This document shows, piece after piece, positions 1 to 9,479 of a stretch of DNA of 64,000 nucleotides. Made by a program: the position numbers and the translations under genes. The DNA comes from GCA-003244245 sp035606945 (GTDB taxonomy: Bacteria; Actinomycetota; Actinomycetes; Mycobacteriales; Pseudonocardiaceae). Below the pieces are notes generated by a model that made no database searches, was not told where the DNA came from, and was given only the letters and a program-made list of their open reading frames with translations. Position 1 is the stretch's first letter; each line of letters opens with the position of its first letter. The stretch spans positions 252,357 through 316,356 of the forward strand of contig DATNDR010000005.1 of NCBI GenBank assembly GCA_035606945.1, read 5' to 3'.

Positions 1-479
1 GCCTCGGCGAACGTTTCCAGGCGCACCTGCAGATGCCCGTAGGCGACCTGCCCGGTGCCCGGACCGGTGATCGTGATCGTCACCGGATCCTCGATCCGGG
101 TCTGGGCCGGCAGGGTCACCACGGTGGCCTGCGGCGCGGAACTCCAAGCCTGAGCGGCGACCCGATCGGCCGGAATACCCCCATCACCCAAGCGGGCGTC
201 GGATCGATCCACGTCCTCGACGGTGACCTCGTCACCCGCCTGCACCTTGATCTGCGCGGTCGCGGTGGCCGCCACACCTTGGTGCAGCCCGCGCAGGCGC
301 CGCAGCGGGGTGAACCGCCAGTCCTCCTCACGGCCCGTAGGCACCTCGAAGGCGTCCACGTCGTAGGAGGTGAACCGCTGCCCTCGAGAGACCATCGGCA
401 CGCTGGGATCCACCGTCTTCGTGCCGTGCGAGTGCGCGACCAGACCGGGTTGGGCCGGCTGGCCAGTGGTAGCCGTCAT
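1..479 (-). CDS. sufD: Fe-S cluster assembly protein SufD (3' part beyond window)
   Basis: SufD partners SufB and SufC in the SUF scaffold complex that builds Fe-S clusters in the cytosol. The minus-strand frame starts with ATG at 479-477, one base after the sufB stop, and stays open to base 1, so only about 160 N-terminal residues are seen. They begin MTATTGQPAQPGLVAHSHG and include the typical SufD stretch EEDWRFTPLRRL, which aligns arriving substrate with the beta-helix core. The tight sufB-sufD spacing implies one transcript starting at sufR. The truncation is only the window edge. Identification rests on this N-terminal motif plus position after sufB. Confidence 0.9.
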   Translation of the reverse strand, partial: MTATTGQPAQPGLVAHSHGTKTVDPSVPMVSRGQRFTSYDVDAFEVPTGREEDWRFTPLRRLRGLHQGVAATATAQIKVQAGDEVTVEDVDRSDARLGDGGIPADRVAAQAWSSAPQATVVTLPAQTRIEDPVTITITGPGTGQVAYGHLQVRLETFAE

Positions 480-480
480 A

Positions 481-1923
481 TCAGCCGACGGCTCCTTCCA
501 TCTGGAGTTCGATCAGGCGGTTGAGCTCCAGGGCGTATTCCATGGGCAGCTCGCGGGCGATCGGTTCGATGAACCCGCGCACGATCATGGCCATCGCCTC
601 GTCCTCGCTCAGCCCGCGGCTCATCAGGTAGAACAGCTGATCGTCGCTGACCTTGGAGACGGTGGCCTCGTGCCCCATGGACACGTCGTCCTCACGGATG
701 TCGACGTAGGGGTAGGTGTCCGAGCGGCTGATCTGATCCACCAGCAGCGCGTCGCACTTCACCGTGGAACGGGAGTGGTGGCTGCCCTCGTTGACCTGCA
801 CCAGCCCGCGGTAAGAGGTGCGTCCGCCGCCGCGAGCCACTGACTTGGACACGATCGTGCTCGACGTGTTCGGTGCGGCGTGGACCATCTTCGCCCCGGC
901 GTCCTGGTGCTGGCCCTCGCCGGCACACGCCACCGAGAGCACCTCGCCCTTGGCGTGCTCACCGATCAGCCAGACCGACGGGTATTTCATGGTCACCTTG
1001 GAGCCGAGGTTGCCGTCGATCCACTCCATGGTCGCACCCTCGGCCGCGGTGGCCCGCTTGGTGACCAGGTTGTAGACGTTGTTCGACCAGTTCTGGATCG
1101 TGGTGTAGCGGCAGCGGCCGCCCTTCTTCACGATGATCTCGACGACCGCGGAGTGCAGCGAGTCGGACTTGTAGATCGGGGCCGTGCAGCCCTCGACGTA
1201 GTGCACGTACGCGCCCTCGTCGACGATGATCAATGTGCGCTCGAACTGGCCCATGTTCTCGGTGTTGATCCGGAAGTAGGCCTGCAGCGGAATGTCGACG
1301 TGTACGCCGGGTGGCACGTAGATGAACGACCCACCGGACCACACCGCGGTATTCAACGCGGCGAACTTATTGTCCCCGGCTGGGATCACGCTGGCGAAGT
1401 ACTGCTGGAAGATTTCCGGCTTCTCGCGCAGCGCGGTGTCGGTGTCCAGGAACAGCACGCCCAGCTCTTCGAGATCTTCGCGGATCTTGTGGTAGACCAC
1501 CTCGGACTCGTACTGCGCGGCCACGCCGGCGATGAGCCGGGCTTTCTCCGCTTCCGGGATGCCGAGCCGGTCGTAGGTGGCCTTGATGTCCTGGGGCAGG
1601 TCGTCCCACGAGGTGGCTTGCTTCTCGGTCGAGCGGACGAAGTACTTGATGTTGTCGAAGTCGATCCCGGACAGGTCTGCTCCCCAGTGCGGCATCGGCT
1701 TGCGCTGGAACAGGCGCAACGCCTTGAGCCGCGTCTCGAGCATCCACTCCGGCTCGTTCTTCTTGGCCGAGATGTCGCGCACCACGGCCTCGGACAGCCC
1801 ACGCTGCGCGCTGGTGCCCGCGATGTCGGAGTCGGCCCAGCCGTATTCGTAGCGGCCTAGCCTGGAGAGCGTTTCTTCCTGGCTGAGCGGTGTTCGCACA
1901 TCCTGCTCAGGGGCGGTCGTCAT
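481..1923 (-). CDS. sufB: Fe-S cluster assembly protein SufB
   Basis: The 480-residue product is the scaffold subunit of the SufBCD complex. It starts MTTAPEQDVRTPLSQEETL and contains the family blocks YGWADSD, NEPEWMLETRL, MPHWGADLSGIDF and SVACAGEGQHQDAGAKM near the C-terminal half, a usual full length for an actinobacterial SufB. There is no intein insertion, unlike the Mycobacterium tuberculosis protein. The ATG overlaps the sufR stop as ATGA, so translation is coupled to sufR, and sufD follows one base after the stop. Product and function are family knowledge; regulation by the adjacent SufR is inference from order. Confidence 0.97.
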   Translation of the reverse strand: MTTAPEQDVRTPLSQEETLSRLGRYEYGWADSDIAGTSAQRGLSEAVVRDISAKKNEPEWMLETRLKALRLFQRKPMPHWGADLSGIDFDNIKYFVRSTEKQATSWDDLPQDIKATYDRLGIPEAEKARLIAGVAAQYESEVVYHKIREDLEELGVLFLDTDTALREKPEIFQQYFASVIPAGDNKFAALNTAVWSGGSFIYVPPGVHVDIPLQAYFRINTENMGQFERTLIIVDEGAYVHYVEGCTAPIYKSDSLHSAVVEIIVKKGGRCRYTTIQNWSNNVYNLVTKRATAAEGATMEWIDGNLGSKVTMKYPSVWLIGEHAKGEVLSVACAGEGQHQDAGAKMVHAAPNTSSTIVSKSVARGGGRTSYRGLVQVNEGSHHSRSTVKCDALLVDQISRSDTYPYVDIREDDVSMGHEATVSKVSDDQLFYLMSRGLSEDEAMAMIVRGFIEPIARELPMEYALELNRLIELQMEGAVG

Positions 1924-2654
1924 TCAGACGCCTCCGTCCGGTTCAGTGGTGGGATTTGCGGCGGAAACAGTGGAAGAGCCGTGCGGGCGCCCTGGGCTAC
2001 CCGATTTTCGGGAACGTGAGTCGTACAAACGACGTCGCCACGCGCGATGGTGGCCAGCCGCTGTACGTGAACGCCGAGCAGATCTGCGAAGGCCGCCGTC
2101 TCGGCCTCACACAGCTGCGGGAATTCCGCAGCCACATGCGACACCGGGCAGTGGTGCTGGCACAGCTGCGCACCAGAGCCGACGTGCTCAGCCGACGCAG
2201 CGTAACCCTCCGCGCTCAGCGCCACGGCCAGCAGTTGCGCTCGCGCGACCGGATCGGTCGCGGCGACCACCGCGGCCCGGTGCCGACCGACCAGGTCGGT
2301 CACCCGGCGCTCGGCGAACGAGCGGATCGCCTCCTCGCCGTCGCGTTCCGACAGGAAGCGCAGCGCGGCGACCGCCAGATCATCGTAGGTGTGCTCGAAC
2401 TGGGCCCGACCGGCCGTGGTGAGCAGGAACAGCTTTGCCGGACGACCCCGGCCTCGGGGCCACCGGCGCGGCGCCGAGCGGTAGGTGGCCTGCCCGTCTG
2501 CGAGCAGCGCGTCCAGGTGGCGGCGCACGGCAGCGGGGCTCAACCCGAGCGACTCGGCGACCTGAGCAGCGGTCACTGGACCGTGCTCCAGCAACATCCG
2601 CGCCACCGACTCACGGGTCCGACGATCAGCCCCGACGTTTTTCACAACGTCCAT
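1920..2654 (-). CDS. sufR: SufR-type Fe-S-sensing transcriptional regulator
   Basis: The protein (244 residues from the ATG at 2654) has an N-terminal winged-helix block (GPVTAAQVAESLGLSPAAVRRHLDALLADG) and a C-terminal Cys/His-containing region with LCQHHCPVSHVAAEFPQLCEAE, the signature of SufR proteins that bind a 4Fe-4S cluster and repress the suf operon. A longer frame from 2711 exists, but its first 19 residues are low-complexity and it would cover the intergenic palindromes, so the start at MDVVKNVGADRRT is preferred. The stop overlaps sufB by ATGA, making sufR the first gene of sufR-sufB-sufD. It is transcribed divergently from pyrD. Autoregulation is expected from the family, not shown by sequence alone. 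Confidence 0.9.
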   Translation of the reverse strand: MDVVKNVGADRRTRESVARMLLEHGPVTAAQVAESLGLSPAAVRRHLDALLADGQATYRSAPRRWPRGRGRPAKLFLLTTAGRAQFEHTYDDLAVAALRFLSERDGEEAIRSFAERRVTDLVGRHRAAVVAATDPVARAQLLAVALSAEGYAASAEHVGSGAQLCQHHCPVSHVAAEFPQLCEAETAAFADLLGVHVQRLATIARGDVVCTTHVPENRVAQGARTALPLFPPQIPPLNRTEASE

Positions 2655-2655
2655 G

Positions 2656-2689
2656 TTACGTAATTCTCGCGCTGGTGCACAACACGTGT
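2656..2689. promoter_or_regulatory. sufR/pyrD divergent control region with two palindromes
   Basis: Directly upstream of the sufR ATG lies the 8-bp palindrome TTACGTAA (2656-2663), and 18 bases further ACACGTGT (2682-2689), centred on CACGTG. Both sit between sufR and pyrD, where a SufR operator would be expected. The exact operator sequence cannot be assigned from one site. Confidence 0.4.
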
Positions 2690-2759
2690 GGCCACAGCGA
2701 CGGTTCTTCATCCCGGTACGGGTGACGCCGTGAGCGTCTGTGGTTCGCTAGGTCACGCG

Positions 2760-3866
<1,107 letters not shown>

Positions 3867-3881
3867 CCGCTGTGATCATGA

Positions 3882-4877
3882 TCACCGCCGGCTGGCACTG
3901 ATTCGGGCCAGCCGGTCACGCCACCATGCCGCCTGCTCGGGGTCGGTCAGCTCGTAGGTGTCGAGCAAGGCGGGATCGGGTGTCGGTGGTGTGCGCGGGA
4001 TCGCCAGGTAGCCATCGACCGGCCGCAGCGACGCGGCATCGGGCACCACGTCGCCGTCCAGCAGAGACAGCGTGCCGAGGCCGCAGGCGAAGTCGAGTTC
4101 GGGCAGTGCCCCGGCAAGAGCGACTTGCGCAGCGAGGCCGACGCTGGTTTCCAGCGCGGAGGAGACCACACAGGGCAGTCGGGCTGCTTCGGCGACCTGG
4201 AGTGAGCGGCGTACGCCACCCAACGGAGTGCACTTGATCACCGCCACATCAGCAGCGCCCGCGACCGCCACGCGCAGCGGATCCTCGGCGCGGCGGATGG
4301 ACTCGTCAGCGGCGATGCGCACATCGACCTGGCGGCGTACGGCAGCCAGTTCCTCGATGGTGCGGCACGGTTGCTCGACGTACTCCAGTCCGCCAACCGC
4401 CTTGTCGAGCAATCGGATGGCGGCGACCGCGCTATCCACGTCCCAGACGCCGTTGGCGTCCACCCGGATCGCGCCGCTTGGCCCCAGGGCATCGCGGACA
4501 GCCTCCACCCGGGCGAGGTCTTCGGCCAGAGACTCGGGATGGTCGGCGACCTTGACCTTGGCCGTGCGGCAGCCCGAGCGTGCGGTGATCTCGTGGGCGC
4601 GGTCCGGCCCGACCGGCGGGACGGTGCAGTTGATCGAGATCCGGTCACGCACCGGCTCTGGCCAGCCCAGGGTGCACTGTTCGATCGTGGTGGCCAGCCA
4701 GGAGGCGGAAACCGTGTCGTCGTAGTCGGTGAACGGGCAGAACTCCCCCCACCCCGCGGGACCCTCGATCAACATCCCTTCGCGCACTGTGATGCCCCGG
4801 AAGCGGGTGCGCATGGGAATGGCGTAGACGCGGGCGGCGCCGAAGTCGACGGTGTTGATTGTGGTTGGGTCGGTCAT
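3882..4877 (-). CDS. menC: o-Succinylbenzoate synthase
   Basis: This 331-residue enolase-superfamily enzyme dehydrates SHCHC to o-succinylbenzoate in menaquinone synthesis. Visible features are GWGEFCPF near residue 43, the KVKVAD catalytic lysine motif, VDANG (metal ligand), EYVEQPC (metal ligand), AADES (metal ligand), and VIKCTPLGGVR carrying the second catalytic lysine. Length and motif spacing match actinobacterial MenC. The start ATG at 4877 follows a purine-rich stretch. No other men gene is visible, so it stands alone, 15 bases from the end of the convergent pyrD, itself a quinone-using enzyme. Confidence 0.92.
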   Translation of the reverse strand: MTDPTTINTVDFGAARVYAIPMRTRFRGITVREGMLIEGPAGWGEFCPFTDYDDTVSASWLATTIEQCTLGWPEPVRDRISINCTVPPVGPDRAHEITARSGCRTAKVKVADHPESLAEDLARVEAVRDALGPSGAIRVDANGVWDVDSAVAAIRLLDKAVGGLEYVEQPCRTIEELAAVRRQVDVRIAADESIRRAEDPLRVAVAGAADVAVIKCTPLGGVRRSLQVAEAARLPCVVSSALETSVGLAAQVALAGALPELDFACGLGTLSLLDGDVVPDAASLRPVDGYLAIPRTPPTPDPALLDTYELTDPEQAAWWRDRLARISASRR

Positions 4878-4907
4878 CAGGGTGGTGCGGTCCTCATCTC
4901 GGCGGCA

Positions 4908-5138
4908 TCATCGGGTGGCGTCCCCCCAGCCGCTAGCCAAGTCGGCCATTGCGCTGGTCACCAATGCCCTGGCCTCGGCTCGATACACGGCTGACTGCTG
5001 GAGTTGCGTGAACATCTTGGCGTAGAGCCGGACTTCGCGTGGCTGGGTGACCTCCAGAATCAGTGGCGCGTCGTCATCAGCAGCGACCAGTAGAGCGCAA
5101 CTCTGAGCCCAGAGTGAGCGGCTAGGGTTCGGCGGCAT
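4908..5138 (-). pseudogene. Remnant of a DUF5753-type regulator C-terminus
   Basis: A frame of about 76 residues resembles the last part of Scr1/HTH-31 regulators carrying DUF5753: an acidic segment ADDDAPLILEVTQPREVRLY followed by AKMFTQLQQSAVYRAEARALVTSA, which matches the family pattern of a helix with paired Leu before a final RALI-like segment. The helix-turn-helix and most of DUF5753, which normally make a protein of about 280 residues, are missing. The 5' end runs into the start of the epimerase gene on the other strand. I read it as a decayed fragment, possibly truncated when the epimerase locus was joined here. It could be a short expressed protein, but no good ribosome site is seen. 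Confidence 0.4.
5123..5128 (+). promoter_or_regulatory. Putative -10 box, leaderless epimerase transcript
   Basis: TAGGGT lies 8 bases before the ATG at 5137, a spacing that places transcription start at or beside the A of the start codon. No Shine-Dalgarno sequence is present, consistent with a leaderless mRNA. Confidence 0.45.
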
Positions 5139-6060
5139 GCGCGCTCTTGTCACAGGCGGCGCCGGGTTCATCGGCTCGCACCTCGTCGACCGGCTCGTCT
5201 CCGCGGGTCATCGCGTCGCCGTGCTGGACGACCTGTCCAGCGGGCACCGCGACCGGGTGCCCAGCGACGTTGCGTTGCACGTCGTCGACGTCGTCGATGC
5301 CGGCGCAGTCACCGATGCCGTGACCGCCTACCAGCCGGATGTGATCTACCACCTGGCCGCTCAGATCAGTGTGCGCTGCTCGGTGGCCGATCCCGCGGCC
5401 GATGCCACCACCAACGTCGTGGGCACGCTGAACGTGCTCGATGCGACCACCGCCACCGATGCGCGGCTGATTTTGGCCAGCACCGGGGGCGCGATGTACG
5501 GCGACGAAGCCGCCTTGCCCACGCCGGAGACCTGCCCACCCGCAACACTGGCCCCGTACGGAATCTCCAAGTACTGCGCCGAGCAGTACCTCATGCTGTT
5601 CAACCGGCTGCACGGCGCACGCCATGTCGCGCTTCGGCTAGGAAACGTCTACGGGCCCCGGCAGGACCCACATGGCGAAGCCGGCGTCGTGGCCATCTTC
5701 TGCGACCGTGTGGCGCGCGGGCAGGCGCCTACCATCTTCGGCGACGGTAAGCAGACCCGCGACTACATCTACGTTGCTGACGTCGTCGATGCTTTCCTCG
5801 CTGTCACCCGCTATCCCGGCGACGAAGTGGTGTTCAACATCGGGACAGGCACCGCGACCTCCGTGGTCGACCTCCTCGACGCGATCAACGCCGCTGCTGG
5901 AACTGCTGTCGAGCCGACGTTCGCACCAGCCCGGGCAGGTGAGTCACGGCATGTCGCGCTGGACTGCACCAAAGCGGCAGCCGAGCTCGACTGGATACCA
6001 GCCACGGGCATCGACGCAGGCGTCGCACAGACCTACCACGAGCTTGCCCACAGCAGCTAG
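5137..6060 (+). CDS. NAD-dependent epimerase, UDP-glucose 4-epimerase-like (GalE)
   Basis: An extended SDR enzyme of 307 residues. It starts with the Rossmann motif VTGGAGFIGSHL (residues 5-16), has DLSSGHRDR, YHLAAQISV, the active-site ASTGGAMYGD and the catalytic YGISK (Tyr and Lys four apart), then GNVYGPRQDPHGEAGVVAIF and FGDGKQTRDYIYVADV, the sugar-nucleotide-binding blocks. This set is typical of actinobacterial GalE/RmlB2-type epimerases that supply UDP-galactose for the cell-wall arabinogalactan. It lies just upstream of the mannosyltransferase mptB on the same strand (31-base gap), so the two may share a transcript for envelope glycan synthesis. The precise sugar substrate cannot be fixed from sequence. 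Confidence 0.88.
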   Translation: MRALVTGGAGFIGSHLVDRLVSAGHRVAVLDDLSSGHRDRVPSDVALHVVDVVDAGAVTDAVTAYQPDVIYHLAAQISVRCSVADPAADATTNVVGTLNVLDATTATDARLILASTGGAMYGDEAALPTPETCPPATLAPYGISKYCAEQYLMLFNRLHGARHVALRLGNVYGPRQDPHGEAGVVAIFCDRVARGQAPTIFGDGKQTRDYIYVADVVDAFLAVTRYPGDEVVFNIGTGTATSVVDLLDAINAAAGTAVEPTFAPARAGESRHVALDCTKAAAELDWIPATGIDAGVAQTYHELAHSS

Positions 6061-6091
6061 CCCGCGAGGCTCGGTTACCCTTCGCGGCGTG

Positions 6092-7660
6092 GTGACCGGG
6101 AAGCTTCGGGGTGACGAGCAAACCCTGGCCGGGTCGCCACCACCGATCAGCAGCGGCACCGGTCTGGATCCGACCGAAACCCGGCAGCTCGACACGGTTC
6201 GCCGGTTCGGCACCGTCGGGGCGCTGCTGATGGGACTGGGTTCCCTCGGTGCCGGAACAGCACCGGTGCTGGGCAACCCGGTGGTCGGCCACCTTGTCTT
6301 CGGTCTGTTCCCCCGGATGCCCACCGCCTCGCTGGCCGTGGCCTACACCGGCATCGCCATGGTGGTGCTGGCCTGGCTATGGCTCGGGGCGTTGGTCAAA
6401 CCCGGACGCACCCGGATGGTCTCCCGGAGCCAGCTGAACCGCCTGATGCTGCTTTGGGCGGCGCCGCTGCTGGTCGCACCACCGATGTTCAGCCGCGACG
6501 TGTACAGCTACTTGGCGCAAAGTGCCATGGTCAATCGCGGCTTGGATCCCTACCTGCTCGGTCCGGCCGAAGCACTGGGCGTAGATCACCCACTGGTGCG
6601 GGGAATCCCGACGATCTGGCGCAACACGCCGGCGCCGTACGGCCCGTTGTTTCTCACCCTGGGTCGGCCGATCGACTGGATCGCCGGTGACGACGTCGTG
6701 CTCGGCGTGCTGCTGCACCGCACCCTGGCGGTGGCCGGCCTGGCGATGATCGTCTGGTCGCTGCCCCGGTTGGCCCGCCGGATGGGCGTGTCGCCGGTCT
6801 TCGCGCTGTGGCTCGGTGCGGCAAACCCATTGGTGCTCTTTCATCTCGTCAGCGGAGTGCACAACGAGGCGTTGATGATCGGCCTGATGCTGGTCGGCCT
6901 GGAACTGGTGTTGCGTCAGCCGGCGACCGGCCCGGCCACACTCGGTGGGACGGCATTGATCACGGCCGCGGCGCAAGTGAAGGTGCCCGCCGCGCTGGCC
7001 CTCGGTTTCGTCATGGTGTGGTGTGCCCGGTTGCGAGGAGGTCGGCTGCGCGATGTCGGATGGGCCGCGGCGGTGGTCGGCGGAGTCGCCGCGGCCGCCA
7101 CGGTGGCGATCGGGCTCGGCACCGGCCTCGGCTTCGGCTGGGCTGGCGCGCTGGGCACGCCCAACGTGGTGCGCAGCTGGATGTCCGTGGTGACCGAGCT
7201 GGGTCTGCTCGCAGGGGTGATCGGCAGCCTGCTGGGGTTGGGCGACCACACCACGTCGGTCCTTTCGCTGGTCCGGCTCACCGGGCTGGCCGGCGCCGGC
7301 GGGGTCTGCGTGCTGCTGCTGTGGCGCTGCTGGCAGGGACGCCTCGCGCCACTGGCCGGCATCGGGATCGGGCTGGGCGCCGTGGTTCTGCTGGGTCCGG
7401 TGGTACATCCCTGGTACCTGCTGTGGGCGGTCATCCCGCTGGCGGCGTCGGCTACCCACCCGGCGTTTCGCATCGCTGCGACCGTGGCCTGCGCGGTCCT
7501 CGCGGTCGTCGTGGCGCCAACCGGCGCGGACTTCCTGTTCCGGGCCTGGGTACTGCCGTCGGCGATGATCGCGGCGGCAGTCTGCCTGGTCGTGCCACTA
7601 CTGGTGATCCGCGGCCGCACACCACCGCTGTCCGGGGTGCTGCGGGCCCGTGCACCGTGA
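6092..7660 (+). CDS. mptB: Alpha-(1->6)-mannopyranosyltransferase, MptB family
   Basis: A polytopic GT-C glycosyltransferase of about 522 residues that uses polyprenyl-phosphomannose to extend the mannan core of lipomannan outside the membrane. Visible signs are about a dozen hydrophobic helices and the first-loop motif FSRDVYSYLAQSAMVNRGLDPYLLGP, which contains the GT-C acidic residue, plus WRNTPAPYGPLFLTL and HNEALMIGLMLVGLEL. The reading frame is open far upstream through the epimerase, but similarity starts only near VTGKLRGDEQTLAG, so GTG 6092 (or 6089) is used. Its position before an ABC pair and ctaA matches the M. tuberculosis order Rv1459c-Rv1456c. Confidence 0.9.
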   Translation: MTGKLRGDEQTLAGSPPPISSGTGLDPTETRQLDTVRRFGTVGALLMGLGSLGAGTAPVLGNPVVGHLVFGLFPRMPTASLAVAYTGIAMVVLAWLWLGALVKPGRTRMVSRSQLNRLMLLWAAPLLVAPPMFSRDVYSYLAQSAMVNRGLDPYLLGPAEALGVDHPLVRGIPTIWRNTPAPYGPLFLTLGRPIDWIAGDDVVLGVLLHRTLAVAGLAMIVWSLPRLARRMGVSPVFALWLGAANPLVLFHLVSGVHNEALMIGLMLVGLELVLRQPATGPATLGGTALITAAAQVKVPAALALGFVMVWCARLRGGRLRDVGWAAAVVGGVAAAATVAIGLGTGLGFGWAGALGTPNVVRSWMSVVTELGLLAGVIGSLLGLGDHTTSVLSLVRLTGLAGAGGVCVLLLWRCWQGRLAPLAGIGIGLGAVVLLGPVVHPWYLLWAVIPLAASATHPAFRIAATVACAVLAVVVAPTGADFLFRAWVLPSAMIAAAVCLVVPLLVIRGRTPPLSGVLRARAP

Positions 7661-7689
7661 TCCGCGGGCGCAACCTAGGCTTTGGAAAC

Positions 7690-8628
7690 GTGACCCCGCC
7701 CGCGTCATCGGCTGCTGTCGAGGTCTGCGGCCTGGTCCGCAGCTTCGGTCCGGTCCGCGCCGTCGACGGGCTCGACCTCCAGGTGCAGCCGGCCACGGTG
7801 CTGGCCTTGCTGGGTCCCAATGGTGCCGGCAAGACCACCACGGTCGAGGTGTGCGAGGGGTTCCTGCGCCCGGATGCCGGCGTGGTCCGCGTGCTGGGGC
7901 TGGACCCGATCGCCGACAGCGCCGCGTTGCGGCCTCGGATGGGGGTGATGCCGCAGGGCGGTGGCGCTTACCCGGGCGTGCGCGCCGCGGAGATGCTCGG
8001 GCTGGTCGCGGTCTGCTCAGCCCGACCGCTGGACGTCGGATGGCTGCTCGACGTACTCGGGCTCACGGGCGTGGCCCGGGTGCCCTACAAACGGCTGTCC
8101 GGTGGCCAGCAGCAACGGCTTGCGCTCGCTTGCGCGCTGGTCGGGCGGCCGGAGGTGGTGTTTCTCGACGAGCCCACCGCCGGCATGGACCCGCAGGCCC
8201 GGCGGTTGGTCTGGGACATCATCGCCAGCCTGCGCGCGGATGGCGTCAGCGTGCTGTTCACCACGCACCTGATGGAGGAAGCCGAGGCGCTGTCCGACCA
8301 GGTCGTGATCATTGACCATGGCCGGGTGGTGGCCATGGGCAGCCCCGCTGAACTGACGTCCTCCAGTACGACGCAGCGGCAACTGCGCTTCCGGGCCCGT
8401 CCGGGCCTGGACCTCCACCCGCTGGCCACCGCCCTGCCCCAAGACTGCGGGGCTAGCGAACCCCGGCCCGGTGAGTACCTCGTCGACGGCCTGATCGACC
8501 CGCAGGTGATGGCCACCGTCACGGCGTGGTGCGCCCAGCAGGGTGTGTTCGCGGAGGACCTGCGGGTAAGCCGGCGCAGCCTGGAGGACGTGTTCCTGGA
8601 GCTCACCGGTCGGGAGCTGCGATCGTGA
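7690..8628 (+). CDS. ABC transporter ATP-binding protein
   Basis: A 312-residue ATPase of the DrrA/CcmA type. Walker A is LLGPNGAGKTTTVE (about residues 38-51), followed by the Q-loop MPQGGGAYPGV, signature LSGGQQQRLALA, Walker B VVFLDEPTAGMDPQ and the switch TTHLMEEAEAL. After residue 220 there is a regulatory tail ending SRRSLEDVFLELTGREL, as in multidrug or lipid exporters. GTG 7690 is preceded by GGAAAC; an alternative GTG at 7657 overlaps the mptB stop. It is translationally coupled (GTGA) to the permease gene. The orthologous M. tuberculosis pair is Rv1458c/Rv1457c. Substrate is unknown, though the location suggests heme or envelope lipid traffic. Confidence 0.93.
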   Translation: MTPPASSAAVEVCGLVRSFGPVRAVDGLDLQVQPATVLALLGPNGAGKTTTVEVCEGFLRPDAGVVRVLGLDPIADSAALRPRMGVMPQGGGAYPGVRAAEMLGLVAVCSARPLDVGWLLDVLGLTGVARVPYKRLSGGQQQRLALACALVGRPEVVFLDEPTAGMDPQARRLVWDIIASLRADGVSVLFTTHLMEEAEALSDQVVIIDHGRVVAMGSPAELTSSSTTQRQLRFRARPGLDLHPLATALPQDCGASEPRPGEYLVDGLIDPQVMATVTAWCAQQGVFAEDLRVSRRSLEDVFLELTGRELRS

Positions 8629-9398
8629 CCCTCTTCTCCCCCGGTACTTTCGCGCCCGCACCCGGCCGTGGCCGGCTGTCGCGGATGCTGCTCACCCAAG
8701 CTCGCACCGAGTTCGTCTTGACCTTGCGCAACGGCGAGCAGGTGCTGCTCACCCTGCTGATACCGCTGGGACTGCTGGTGGGGCTCACCGTGCTCAACGT
8801 GGTGCCAGTGCCCAACCCGCGGGTGGACAACGTCACCCCGCGCATCCTGGCGCTCGCCGTCATGTCGACGGCATTCACCGGGCAGGCCATCGCGCTGGGC
8901 TTCGATCGCCGTTACGGGGTGCTCAAACGGTTGGCCGCCACCTCGCTGCCGCGCTGGTCACTGGTCGCCGGTCGGATGCTCGCGGTGCTCGGGGTCGTGC
9001 TGGTGCAGCTGGTGGTGCTCGGTGCGGTGGCCTTCGCCCTGGGCTGGCATGTGTCGCCGCCCGGTCTTGCTCCCGCCGCGCTGCTGGTTCTCGCCGGCAC
9101 CGCCGCGTTCGGCGCGCTCGGGGTGCTGCTCGGGGGGGCGCTGCGGGCCGAGGTGGTGCTCGCGGTGGCGAACATGGTCTGGCTGCTGCTGGTGGTGGCA
9201 GGTGGCATCGTGCTGTCCGTGCACGCCTTGCCCGGCGCGCTGTCCGCGATCGCCGCCGCGCTGCCTTCCGGCGCGCTGGCCGAAGGCCTCCGCGTGGCCC
9301 TGGTCACCGGCGTGACCCCCTGGGCCACCCTGGGAGTACTCCTGGCCTGGGCCGCCGGTGCCGCTATCCTTGCCGCCCGCACCCTACGCCTTTCCTGA
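8625..9398 (+). CDS. ABC-2 type transporter permease
   Basis: A 257-residue membrane protein with six predicted hydrophobic segments, starting inside the stop of the ATPase gene (GTGA overlap). The first cytosolic segment LLTQARTEFVLTLRNGEQVLLTLLIP is the coupling/elbow helix typical of ABC-2 exporters. It is followed by a periplasmic loop and AIALGFDRRYGVLKRLAATSLPRW, the second cytosolic loop conserved in DrrB-like permeases. It forms a half transporter pair with the preceding ATPase and lies directly before the heme A synthase gene, an order kept in mycobacteria. Substrate unknown. Confidence 0.92.
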   Translation: MTLFSPGTFAPAPGRGRLSRMLLTQARTEFVLTLRNGEQVLLTLLIPLGLLVGLTVLNVVPVPNPRVDNVTPRILALAVMSTAFTGQAIALGFDRRYGVLKRLAATSLPRWSLVAGRMLAVLGVVLVQLVVLGAVAFALGWHVSPPGLAPAALLVLAGTAAFGALGVLLGGALRAEVVLAVANMVWLLLVVAGGIVLSVHALPGALSAIAAALPSGALAEGLRVALVTGVTPWATLGVLLAWAAGAAILAARTLRLS

Positions 9399-9466
9399 GC
9401 CCGTCACGTGTTCGCCAAGGTCACCAAGAGTTCTACGGGTCCCCGATTCGTCCAGCAGCAGGCGCC

Positions 9467-9472
9467 TACGAT
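9467..9472 (+). promoter_or_regulatory. Putative -10 box before ctaA (leaderless)
   Basis: TACGAT sits 7 bases before GTG 9480, which is an in-frame start for ctaA. This arrangement supports a leaderless transcript from 9480 and argues for the shorter protein over the 9408 GTG. Confidence 0.45.
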
Positions 9473-9479
9473 CGGTGTT

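Noticed and set aside
880..1860. Long plus-strand ORF of 326 residues opposite sufB
   Set aside because: It is antisense to a clearly identified gene and has the Val/Asp/Arg composition typical of GC-rich antisense frames.
5672..6091. Long in-frame upstream extension of mptB through the epimerase gene
   Set aside because: The extension is an out-of-frame shadow of the epimerase, with Ser/Arg-rich composition and no similarity to MptB.
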